Source: Nostoc punctiforme NIES-2108
GTDB taxonomy: Bacteria > Cyanobacteriota > Cyanobacteriia > Cyanobacteriales > Nostocaceae
Assembly (NCBI GenBank): GCA_003326195.1
Contig: LXQE01000186.1
Span: 2,405-42,047 of the forward strand
DNA: 39,643 nucleotides
Direction: 5' to 3'
In this document: in pieces, positions 8,527 to 16,100 of the stretch
How the letters are laid out: each line of letters opens with the position of its first letter
Position numbering within the stretch: position 1 is the first letter of the stretch
Program-made: the position numbers and the translations under genes
The notes under the pieces: model-generated
The model's database searches: none
Told to the model about the DNA's origin: nothing
The model's input: only the letters and a program-made list of their open reading frames with translations

Positions 8527-8767
8527 AGCGATATTCCTTCTCTGGGGTAAATATTTGGTTGCAGTGATACTCCATTCGCCTTACATACTGTTCAATAGCT
8601 GACTTCCGTTTGAGATATTGGTGATAGCTTGATTGCTCTAGCATTGGCAGATACAAGCAGTTGTAGAAGGGTAAAATCACAGCCCCGAGCGCACACAAAC
8701 TAGCAGCAATTCTTGAGAAATAGCTCATTCTAGAAGAGCGAATCACCAAGCACTCTAAAAGCGTCAA
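8453..8767 (-). CDS. Small single-pass membrane protein (104 aa)
   Basis: One hydrophobic helix (FSRIAASLCALGAVILPFY, about residues 17-36) is followed by a charged region with many Tyr, Arg and Glu and two Cys. The frame opens with TTG at 8767; the ATG at 8728 (MSYFSRIAAS) gives a shorter 91-residue product with the helix at its very N-terminus and may be the true start. No good Shine-Dalgarno is visible for either. The gene sits 7 bp after its upstream neighbour and overlaps the next gene by 74 bp. The position within a tight leftward cluster supports it being real. No family is recognised. Confidence 0.5.
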   Translation of the reverse strand: MTLLECLVIRSSRMSYFSRIAASLCALGAVILPFYNCLYLPMLEQSSYHQYLKRKSAIEQYVRRMEYHCNQIFTPEKEYRCEKFNEAKESGNFQITPPRAPIKN

Positions 8768-8774
8768 TTCATTA

Positions 8775-9437
8775 CTATTGAGCCGCGTTAAGCCTTGCGA
8801 GGATTGAGAATTGGGTGCTTTTAATGTTTTGGCGGATGACTCCCATATCCGCTTTCATGTCTCCTGAGAAGTTGTTAACCTTTTGGTTTAATCTAGAAGC
8901 CCTGTTGCTTACGTGTTCTCGCAAGTCTTGAGCGTTAGTTTCAAATGATTTCTCAATGACATCAAATTTCTGATCAACGTAGTTCTTGATTGCAGCCGTT
9001 ACAGTACTGATAAATTGGCTGTAGTCGGTAAAAGTGTCGTCAACATTTTCAGCGATACTTAATGTTTCTTGTTCGGTTAACTCAAACCCCAGCGCCGATG
9101 ATTGGGCTGTTACAATCTGACGCTTATCTGAGCTTGTTACAGTGATGCTGTTAATCTCTTGGGAAGCGACCGTAAGCTGACTGTTATCAGTCTCAGGCTG
9201 TTCCTCTTCTACTTGTGAGAGAAACGTTTCTTCAACGAGTTCATCAACTACAGATAATTGGCTTGTCGATTTGACTTTGAGATAATCAACGGCTTGGCTC
9301 AATTGCTCTTTGGTGGGATTGTCAAGGTCATCGCACTCGACAGCGATCGCTGCCGACGTGTAATCGTCCTTGGTAAATCCTTGATAACCCTGTTTGTACA
9401 AACGAGCGCGGACATTGTTAGTAAATTTGTCAGACAT
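8775..9437 (-). CDS. Acidic hypothetical protein with C-terminal coiled coil (220 aa)
   Basis: The N-terminal 55 residues look like a small globular helical domain (MSDKFTNNVRARLYKQGYQG, then a segment with TKEQLSQAVDYLKV). A long acidic, Ser/Thr-rich linker with several Glu-Glu pairs follows at about 60-130, then an amphipathic helix and coiled coil from about 140 to 215 (YVDQKFDVIEKSFETNA, SNRASRLNQKVNNFSGDM). The start at ATG 9437 is well supported: AAGGAG stands 8 nt upstream. It follows the previous gene by 12 bp. The form suggests a filament-forming or bridging partner, but the function is unknown. Confidence 0.65.
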   Translation of the reverse strand: MSDKFTNNVRARLYKQGYQGFTKDDYTSAAIAVECDDLDNPTKEQLSQAVDYLKVKSTSQLSVVDELVEETFLSQVEEEQPETDNSQLTVASQEINSITVTSSDKRQIVTAQSSALGFELTEQETLSIAENVDDTFTDYSQFISTVTAAIKNYVDQKFDVIEKSFETNAQDLREHVSNRASRLNQKVNNFSGDMKADMGVIRQNIKSTQFSILARLNAAQ

Positions 9438-9449
9438 GATGATTGCTCC

Positions 9450-9959
9450 TTAAAGGGCTAGTGTTAAAACTGAGATCGTTGCGGATTTCATCGGTTGCGG
9501 TCGTCTGTTGATTGCCCATTTAGCAGCAATAAACGCAACAAGGGCTAAATCCTTGCAGTGGTAAATATTTTCAGCGCTGAAAGATAGCCCGGCTTTCTCA
9601 AACCAGTAGTAACGAGTGCTGCGTGGTACATCGTCAAGATTGATTTTTAGATAGTCTGCCAGCGCAACTAAAAAGCTCTTGCCGTTGTAACTAGCGTCTA
9701 ACTCATAGAAGTGCTTGAAAACTTGCCAGCGCTCATTAAATCCCTTGCTAGCAGGGGTTAGCGCACCGTAACGCCGCCGAATTCCTGCAAATGTCTCAAC
9801 TATTTTTTGAGCCGAAGCTGATTCCACATCTAAGCTAAAACGCTGTTTGAGAAAAGCCACTACTCGATACCAAGTAATATCTGAAATTTCTTTACCCATC
9901 TCGCACTGATAAATCTGTTTCAGGTGGCGATACTTAGCTGAATACACTTTTGTTGTCAC
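9450..9959 (-). CDS. Hypothetical protein (169 aa), first gene of the ATPase cluster
   Basis: The protein begins MTTKVYSAKYRHLKQIYQ and appears to be mostly alpha-helical and basic, with a hydrophobic C-terminal stretch (DLALVAFIAAKWAINRR) that is too polar at its ends to be a sure membrane helix. A middle part, RSTRYYWFEKAGLSFS, could belong to a helix-turn-helix, so a DNA-binding role is possible but unproven. AGGT about 6 nt upstream of ATG 9959 may act as ribosome binding site (GGAGGTAAT on the coding strand). It leads the leftward cluster 9959 to 5791 and is preceded by a pair of 27-bp direct repeats that could be its operator. Confidence 0.6.
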   Translation of the reverse strand: MTTKVYSAKYRHLKQIYQCEMGKEISDITWYRVVAFLKQRFSLDVESASAQKIVETFAGIRRRYGALTPASKGFNERWQVFKHFYELDASYNGKSFLVALADYLKINLDDVPRSTRYYWFEKAGLSFSAENIYHCKDLALVAFIAAKWAINRRPQPMKSATISVLTLAL

Positions 9960-10018
9960 ATTACCTCCGTATTCTTATTTAAGTTGGTCAAAAATTAACT
10001 AGACATCCGGGTATGCCA

Positions 10019-10076
10019 AGGTATTTGATATAGCCCTGAGTCTGATTCGAGGTATTTGATATAGTCCTGAGTCTGA
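10019..10076. repeat. Pair of 27-bp direct repeats upstream of the ATPase cluster
   Basis: The sequence AGGTATTTGATATAG-C/T-CCTGAGTCTGA occurs at 10019-10045 and again at 10050-10076, with one mismatch and a 31-bp period (about three helical turns). It lies 60-117 bp upstream of the start at 9959, a good place for an operator or activator site. The rest of 9960-10286 has no gene; it holds a G/C-rich stretch around 10200-10275. Confidence 0.65.
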
Positions 10077-10286
10077 CGACTATCAATAACCTTGGAAAAA
10101 GCACTTTGGACGGGCTTTAATAGCTAATATTTGTCGGCTATAACCACGTAATAACAAGGTTTGTCAGCTTTTAAGACTTACTGACACTTTCTCGTTTACC
10201 CCCGCGAATACGCCCCTTTTGGACTAGTTGACGCGCTTGTACCAAAGCCTTTGTCCGCGACGCGCGGTAATAGATGTTACCAAGAG

Positions 10287-10556
10287 TTAGAACAAACTCA
10301 ACTGTATTGAGTTGTGATTTATCTCTGCTGTGTGCTGTTTATATAAGCTCGGCACTTCGTAGCAGCGCCTTAGCACCTTGTCACGATTGAGCTTTAAGTC
10401 AGCACTCTTAGACTGACGCGGTAAAGGACGGAAATAGTACTGAGTGTGTCTAATACTGTCGTTGCTATAGAGATAGCGATAGAGAGCGCCATCAATGCTG
10501 TAGGTTTTGGACTTGCTTAGGAGGGTTACACATCCAACAAGCTCTTTATCAATCAT
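10287..10556 (-). CDS. Hypothetical protein (89 aa), translationally coupled
   Basis: The product starts MIDKELVGCVTLLSKSKTYS and is basic, with many Tyr and Arg residues (ALYRYLYSND, YYFRPLPRQ) and the ending IQLSLF. I prefer the ATG at 10556 because AGGAG stands 8 nt upstream and the ATG overlaps the preceding stop (ATGATTGA), a typical coupled junction; an in-frame ATG at 10583 would give nine more residues. The C-terminal LSLF resembles the short beta-clamp or partner-binding tails seen on some DNA-metabolism proteins, but that is weak. No family is recognised. Confidence 0.55.
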   Translation of the reverse strand: MIDKELVGCVTLLSKSKTYSIDGALYRYLYSNDSIRHTQYYFRPLPRQSKSADLKLNRDKVLRRCYEVPSLYKQHTAEINHNSIQLSLF

Positions 10557-11118
10557 CTTTCCCATCTCCTGCAACACACGCACCCGTCAAGCTTGCACCC
10601 AAGAAAACCGCGATAGATGCGATGGCACTTCCTTCAAAAATTTTGGCGTTGTAAATCCATGTGGGTTGATATTCCTCGCCTCTACTTTCTTCAATCCGGT
10701 CAAAGCCGTGACAAAAGATAGAACCAACTACCATAAAACTAGTAGTTACCAAGCTCACAATTGCTACTGATGACGCTCCATTAAGTATGAATGAGTTAAT
10801 CTTTTCACGCCAAGTTTTCACACGGCGAATGTGCATTACTGGCTTTTGTTCTAGATATGAATGCCACTCTTGATCAGTAAAATTTGTGGGCTTGTAATCA
10901 TAGGGAACGTGAAAGTCCAATAATTCGCCCACTGCTTGTATTGCATCGCCTAGCATCACATCTGGAGAGTATTCCAGTTGTCTGAATTCTTCTGAATCTC
11001 GGATTTCTCTGAGCCAGCGATCTATTGCTTCTAACCTTCGTAATTGATTTTGATTAAGCATTGTTCTCTGAAGGGGTAGTTCGTTGATTGCTTCTAAGTT
11101 GCGTAAATTGATATGCAT
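10549..11118 (-). CDS. Membrane protein with C-terminal helices (189 aa)
   Basis: The first 115 residues are soluble and helical with several Leu-Arg-rich turns (LRRLEAIDRWLREIR). Two hydrophobic segments follow, at about 120-140 (GASSVAIVSLVTTSFMVVGSIF) and about 165-182 (SAIASIAVFLGASLTGACVA), separated by a charged loop of about 25 residues. The layout of cytoplasmic N-domain plus membrane hairpin suggests an inner-membrane protein. It is the first gene of the leftward block and overlaps its downstream neighbour by 8 bp. The ATG at 11118 follows a weak GAGG. No family is recognised. Confidence 0.6.
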   Translation of the reverse strand: MHINLRNLEAINELPLQRTMLNQNQLRRLEAIDRWLREIRDSEEFRQLEYSPDVMLGDAIQAVGELLDFHVPYDYKPTNFTDQEWHSYLEQKPVMHIRRVKTWREKINSFILNGASSVAIVSLVTTSFMVVGSIFCHGFDRIEESRGEEYQPTWIYNAKIFEGSAIASIAVFLGASLTGACVAGDGKDD

Positions 11119-11301
11119 GAATCCTCTGTCCTAATGCAGACACGCACAATTACCGCGACCGTTGAAAATGAACGGACGCAATGCAGATATTGCTGTGAAT
11201 AGTTGAATACTCTCAAAACAGCGCTTGCAACCCTTACAACCCTCAAAAGGAAGTCACCTTAGCGTTTTGCGCTTGGGTCTTACTGCGTCTGCCTTAAGTT
11301 A

Positions 11302-11402
11302 TTGACGTATCGATAACCTTGACACTAATATATTAGTAGATAAGTTCCGAACTTGTCAACCAAAATCAGAACTGCTTAGAACCAGCTGCTTTTTGACAAG
11401 TT
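11302..11402. promoter_or_regulatory. Divergent regulatory region with palindrome and inverted repeat
   Basis: The gap 11119-11449 separates leftward and rightward genes. A TTGACA (11319-11324) touches a perfect 14-bp palindrome ACTAATATATTAGT (11324-11337), placing a likely operator inside a promoter spacer. Further on, AACTTGTCAA (11350-11359) and TTGACAAGTT (11393-11402) form a perfect 10-bp inverted repeat 33 bp apart. The ribbon-helix-helix protein encoded just downstream is the obvious candidate to bind here. Confidence 0.55.
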
Positions 11403-11449
11403 TTGATGTTAACTGAAAATGTCGGAATATATCAGAACTTTTCTAATTA

Positions 11450-11611
11450 ATGGCAACGTCAAAGGCAAAAGTAACTTTTACATGCAGTCCTGAGTTAAAA
11501 GAAAAACTACAAGAATGGGCGGACAGCGAAAGCCGAACGCTATCAAATTTAGTTGAACTGATCACTCAGCAAGCAGTAACAGACCATGAAAACAAAGTGA
11601 GCAACAAGTAA
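11450..11611 (+). CDS. Ribbon-helix-helix (CopG/Arc-type) DNA-binding protein, 53 aa
   Basis: The short protein MATSKAKVTFTCSPELKEKL continues with QEWADSESRTLSNLVELIT and a polar tail. The pattern is that of ribbon-helix-helix regulators: a basic beta strand (KVTFTC), helix 1 beginning Ser-Pro-Glu-Leu, a turn with Ser-Arg-Thr-Leu-Ser-Asn-Leu, and helix 2. Such proteins act as dimers on palindromic operators and often control plasmid copy number or transfer. Two dyads stand 50-125 bp upstream, so autoregulation is likely. No good Shine-Dalgarno precedes the ATG. It heads a rightward group of small genes that ends at the terminator at 12927. Confidence 0.75.
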   Translation: MATSKAKVTFTCSPELKEKLQEWADSESRTLSNLVELITQQAVTDHENKVSNK

Positions 11612-11653
11612 TATGACTAACGCGATCGCTGACAACAAAAATAAGGAGGGAAT

Positions 11654-11866
11654 CTGACCGAGGGAAATCAGGCAAACGACGGTATAGAGCGTGTTGAGGG
11701 GAAATTTGACCCACTAGCTGAGACTAGATATTGGCTGCCTGCTGCTTCAGAGCAACACTGCAAAAGGATAGGCAGAAAAAGGGGAATACGATTAGTTAAA
11801 GTTGTTGATACCAAGATAGAACCTTTACCAATTATTTGTATTTTTGAGGGACACCCAGATGAGTGA
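11654..11866 (+). CDS. Possible 70-aa gene with CTG start
   Basis: The frame has no ATG, GTG or TTG, but its translation is clearly protein-like: RVEGKFDPLAETRYWLPAAS, then a basic stretch and VKVVDTKIEPLPIICIFEG. A strong Shine-Dalgarno (AAGGAGGG at 11643-11650) stands just ahead of a CTG at 11654, and its stop overlaps the ATG of the next gene (ATGAGTGA), as in coupled genes. The same Shine-Dalgarno lies inside a 14-codon mini-frame (11613-11657), so start on CTG or a frameshift from the mini-frame are the alternatives. A decayed start is also possible. Confidence 0.45.
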   Translation: MTEGNQANDGIERVEGKFDPLAETRYWLPAASEQHCKRIGRKRGIRLVKVVDTKIEPLPIICIFEGHPDE

Positions 11867-12098
11867 AACAACTACTCAGATACCAGTAAGCGAATTAATC
11901 CCAATGCTGACCGCGATCGCGGATCGTAACTGGGAACGTTTTAAAGAAGTTGAAAAACAATTCGTTACACAACACGGGGTAGAGGCATGGTCAGATTTTT
12001 TTGCTTTCCGGCTTAAGCCAGCTTTAGACAAAGAATCTGATAGATGGCTGCTAGTTCAGTGGTGTAGCAAAGGTTTTACAGTGAAAGATGTAGCGTGA
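11859..12098 (+). CDS. Small hypothetical protein (79 aa)
   Basis: The product MSETTTQIPVSELIPMLTAI continues with a Trp-rich acidic helical segment (RNWERFKEVEKQFVTQHG) and ends FTVKDVA. The ATG at 11859 is chosen over an upstream in-frame TTG at 11844 because it overlaps the previous stop and has GAGGG about 8 nt upstream. I do not recognise the family. It is probably co-transcribed with the ribbon-helix-helix gene and the 70-residue frame before it. Confidence 0.6.
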   Translation: MSETTTQIPVSELIPMLTAIADRNWERFKEVEKQFVTQHGVEAWSDFFAFRLKPALDKESDRWLLVQWCSKGFTVKDVA

Positions 12099-12181
12099 AC
12101 CGCGAGGTGTAAACTCATAGGCACGTTAGCCCCGTAAGGCAAAATCGAGCAGCTAGTACTATTTCACATCATTATTTTTTG

Positions 12182-12916
12182 ATGTCGCCAATGTTAACAG
12201 TGAAAGACCTAACAAGCGATTTTCAACTCCCACTGCACAACGAAGCGGCGTTTGAAAAAATTAGGGAGGCGAAAGACTATGCGTCCACTCAAGCTCTAGC
12301 GGCTGGTGCTGCTGCGCTGGCTACAGGAGGCATAATTCATCCGGCTGGCTGGGTTCTTTTTGGATTGGCTTACAAGCCGTTGGTGGTAACTCAAAAACTT
12401 GCGCGGTTGGAAAAATTAGGAACCTTACTTTTTGATGAGTTTAAAAGCCTAGATGTACAAGTCTTCCCGGTAATTCCCGTAGAAGACAACAACCCTATCG
12501 ACTTGTTTATTAGATTTCCACGAACAACTCACCTGTTTATCTCCATTCGGTCAAAAGGAGATAGAGAAATTGTCTACAACGAAGCTAGAGAGGTTTTACA
12601 AGTCAAGCGCAAAGACAAAAATGGACTAAAACTGTGGCAACCCTGCCCACTTGTGGAGTTAGCAGATTACGAGAAGTGGCTCAACAAGAACAGAGATAAG
12701 TTTTTGATGTCTTCCCGTGAAGCTCAAAAGACTCCCACAGCAAAAGTTTTAGTCTTATGGCCTCCTACCAAGGCGGCTAATACTCACAATGAACATCTTT
12801 ATTCGGAGGTGGGAAGTATGAAAATTCTGGCTCTCAGAAGAAAAGGTACTGCGTTTGTTATTCAAGAGGAGGAAGTAATCGAGTTTGTCAGGGCTTGGTT
12901 AGCCAAGTACAGATAG
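12182..12916 (+). CDS. Hypothetical protein with hydrophobic N-terminal hairpin (244 aa)
   Basis: An Ala/Gly-rich hydrophobic stretch at about residues 37-65 (ALAAGAAALATGGIIHPAGW) could form a membrane hairpin. The remainder is an alpha/beta domain with the segments PIDLFIRFPRTTHLFISIRS and EVLQVKRKDKNGLKLWQP. The strand-(Ile-x-x)-turn-Lys pattern vaguely recalls restriction-endonuclease-like folds, but I cannot assign catalytic residues. Starts at 12182 and 12191 (both ATG) are possible; neither has a clear Shine-Dalgarno. The gene is followed at once by an intrinsic terminator, so it closes the rightward unit begun at 11450. Confidence 0.6.
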   Translation: MSPMLTVKDLTSDFQLPLHNEAAFEKIREAKDYASTQALAAGAAALATGGIIHPAGWVLFGLAYKPLVVTQKLARLEKLGTLLFDEFKSLDVQVFPVIPVEDNNPIDLFIRFPRTTHLFISIRSKGDREIVYNEAREVLQVKRKDKNGLKLWQPCPLVELADYEKWLNKNRDKFLMSSREAQKTPTAKVLVLWPPTKAANTHNEHLYSEVGSMKILALRRKGTAFVIQEEEVIEFVRAWLAKYR

Positions 12917-12926
12917 GCTAAAAGGT

Positions 12927-12962
12927 GAAAACCCCGTGTCCCGTTGGGATACCGAGGTTTTC
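12927..12962 (+). terminator. Intrinsic terminator after the 244-aa gene
   Basis: The outer stem GAAAACC / GGTTTTC (12927-12933, 12956-12962) encloses an inner stem GTGTCCC / GGGATAC (12936-12942, 12946-12952, one G-T pair) with loop GTT. A T-rich run follows. It stands 11 bp after the stop at 12916. Confidence 0.75.
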
Positions 12963-13043
12963 TGATTTTTATTCACGTGGAATTGGGGATTGGGTTGAAC
13001 GCCTAATTAATGTCCCTAATAGTAATCTTATCAAACCTTTCAA

Positions 13044-13189
13044 GGTGTTAAGCCATTGTAACACCAGCAATCCAGACAGAAAGAGCAGTTTAGGATTTTT
13101 CTGTTTTTACATTTCTGAACGTTTGTATTAGAAGATTACTTTCGGGATAGCTCCAATTCCTCCAACACACTTCAGGAGGAATAGCTCTC
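13044..13189 (+). promoter_or_regulatory. Structured leader of the rep gene; Shine-Dalgarno buried in a hairpin
   Basis: Three dyads precede the rep start. GGTGTTA / TAACACC lies at 13044-13065. ACAGAAA / TTTCTGT lies at 13076-13104 and is followed by a T run, so it could act as an attenuator. ATTCCTCC (13156-13163) pairs perfectly with GGAGGAAT (13175-13182), with an outer AGCT pair at 13149-13152 and 13183-13186. The last hairpin covers the AGGAGG that serves the ATG at 13190, so initiator synthesis is probably limited at translation. The gap 12963-13043 shows nothing else. Confidence 0.65.
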
Positions 13190-16100
13190 ATGTCACCATT
13201 ACAACAATCTCATAACTCAGTATCGCCGCAATCAGCAGATGCTCAAGGGGCAAATTCTGCTGCTTTGACAAAACTTGAGTTGATTGAGAGTCGGATAATC
13301 AAGTTTGCGTTTAACGCCACTGGAAAAAACAAAGACTGGGACTTTAAGAAGCTAGCCGGCAACTTCATTGATGTAGAAGGCACTCTAGCCGATGTCCAGC
13401 AACACATAAAAGCAGGTCACGCCATCTGTGCTGGCTTGTTGGATGGTAAATGGCGCAGTAAGGCCAATGTCATCGGTTCTCAGTGGCTACTAATTGACAT
13501 CGATAATTCCGATGTCGCCCGTGATGCTTATGACAAGCCAATTAAGGACGAGAACGGAAATTCTATCAAAGTTTACAAGCACCAGTTAACCATAGAAGAA
13601 GCCCTAGCCCATCCCTTCATTAAAAAACACTGTGCTTTAATTTACACCACAGCCAGTCATAAACCAGAATGGCATAAATTCCGGTTGGTTTTCCTTCTCC
13701 CCGAATATGTTCAGGGTGCTGATACTGTAGAAGCTTGTACACGCTTCCTCATGCAGCAGTTACCGCATGATCCAGCTTGTAAAGACGCAAGCCGTGTATT
13801 TTACGGCAGCACAGAGGCAGAATTCCCGCTAGTCAACCCTGAAGCCACTTTACCAGCAGAATGGATAAGTGAAGCGATCGCGATCGCGCTGCATGAACGG
13901 GAGGAGTATCAGCTAAGAATTCAAGAAATTGAGTCACGGCGTAAAGAGTGGCGTGAGATTTCCCTCGCTGAAGGCTGGGATATTGACCAGCTAATCCAGA
14001 ACGCGCTTTCATTCATCCCACCACGCACCCCAGGAAGCGGTAACTATGACGAATGCCGTCAGGTGTTGATGGCGCTGGTTAACCATTATGGGGCATCAGA
14101 AGCGGAAATCATCGCCGAACAGTGGTCGCCCAGCATCAAGGGTTCAACTTGGAACATCCACGCTAAGATTCGCAGTTTTAGACGTGGGGGAATCTCAATC
14201 GGCACACTGTTTCACATTGCAAAACAGTATGGTTTTCGGTTTCCTAAACGGCAGTATGAACCATATCAACGTGACCAAGGAGTAATTAGCCGTGAAGAGT
14301 GGGAGCTTGGGCGAGTTAGAGAGGACTTGAGCAGCTTCCAAAATTTATTAAAGCAAGCGTTGTTTACCGCCGTAGGCATCGCTCCATTTAGTTCGATATT
14401 TAAAGGATTTAAAGCCCCACCAACACCAAAGCCATTACCCGAAATTGACACGCCTTCGCCCAATGTAATTATTTACAAGCCCGGCAATATCCCGTACATA
14501 ACTGAAGTTACAGGCAATATCTCTATCTCCTGCCAGCCAGAAGAACATATTACCGCTTGGGTAGAAGCTGTTTCTAAAGGCTGGACACAAATCTTAGATA
14601 ATTCTCACCCAGGACTGGGCAAGTCTTACAACGCGGGGCAATTGACGGCGGCCTTATTTGGCGTTGATAAACTAATTTACCAGGATGCCAACCACAGAAA
14701 CCCATCTACTCTGCCGATTGAAGAAAACTTTGTTGACTTACCAGTGCGACACAACGGCTTTAAACTTGACCCCACCCGCAAAACTCCTACAGGTGAGGAT
14801 TTTAAACTGTGGACTAAAGCGGGTGAAACTGCCGATACTGACGGCAATTGTCACAGAACTTACTTATTTAATGCCTTCCGCAGCAAGAATTTTAGCAGCC
14901 TTGATTTTGAAGAGAGCGGTATTAGTCCCATCTGTGGCGGTTGTTCCCTTAAAAATCAGTGCCGTTTTGCTTACGGGGACGGTTTTGGATTCCGCTTTCA
15001 AAAGCGCACAGTTATTCAAAATTATTCTGAACTTAGAGCGCACCCAGACTCTACACCAGTCACCTTAACTAATGCTGCTGACCAAACTTTCACTGTTGGG
15101 CGTTTATGGGAAGAAGCTGGCACACTCATCAAGCCCGTGCGTAATGTTGATGTAAACCGAGGCGATTTTGAAACTACTGTCGGCAAGCTGCTACTGTTAG
15201 AACCAAATCTTCTATCACAGCTACAACCTGCACTAAAAGTTTTACACCAACTGTTAACTCAACAACTTAAGCCCACTGACCGCTACGGCTTTGATGATGC
15301 CAGCATCCGAGCGCTGCTGCCCCCTTTCCCCACAGGCTTAGATATCGAAACGATTCGCCAAGCCTCAGAACCTGATTTAACTTTTTTAGAGGACTTGGAC
15401 TCAATTGATATTACCCAAGATAAACAACTCAAAAAAAGTGCTGCGGCTCGTTATGCTGCCAAAAAGGTAGTTAAAGACAGCGCACGAACGGCAGGTAGGG
15501 AGTTTCTTGACTTGCCTAATTACTGGTTGCCTGACTTTCTCGAAGCTTGGAAAGGTGATGGTAGTTTTCAATCTCAATGGGGTGTACTCAGCATTTACCG
15601 CCGAAATCCCAAGCATACTGAATTGGCCCACTCTGCCCAATTTAATATTTACCTTGATGCCACTTTCAAGTCTCACAAGTTGAAATTGAAACTGGGCATC
15701 AATGATCCTGTGTTAGTCATCGAGCAACAACGCCCAGACTACGACAATTTAAAAGTCGTCAACGTCACTGGGCTGGGTAAACTGCCCAAAAATCGCTCTC
15801 TTCCACTAAGCGCTCGTGTTAATGCCCTCAAAGAAACCTTGAAAAAACTCTGCCCCACCCTTGGGATTATCGATTGGAAACAGATTGCATCCCTTGCCGA
15901 GGGCCGCACAGAATACGGTCACTTTGTCGATGGGCGTGGTGTTAACAGGTTTAGTGAGTGTGATGCGATCGCAAGTTTCGGCATTCCCTACCAAAACATC
16001 GGTGTTTTAGCAGCACAATATCAGGTGATGACTGGGGAAAGGGTTAACCTGGAAGATAAAAACAGCGCTTTCCAAAAGTATCTCACAGACCTGACCCGTG

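Noticed and set aside
12925..13131. 68-codon rightward frame before rep
   Set aside because: It begins inside an intrinsic terminator and runs through the hairpins of the rep leader; the composition is not protein-like.
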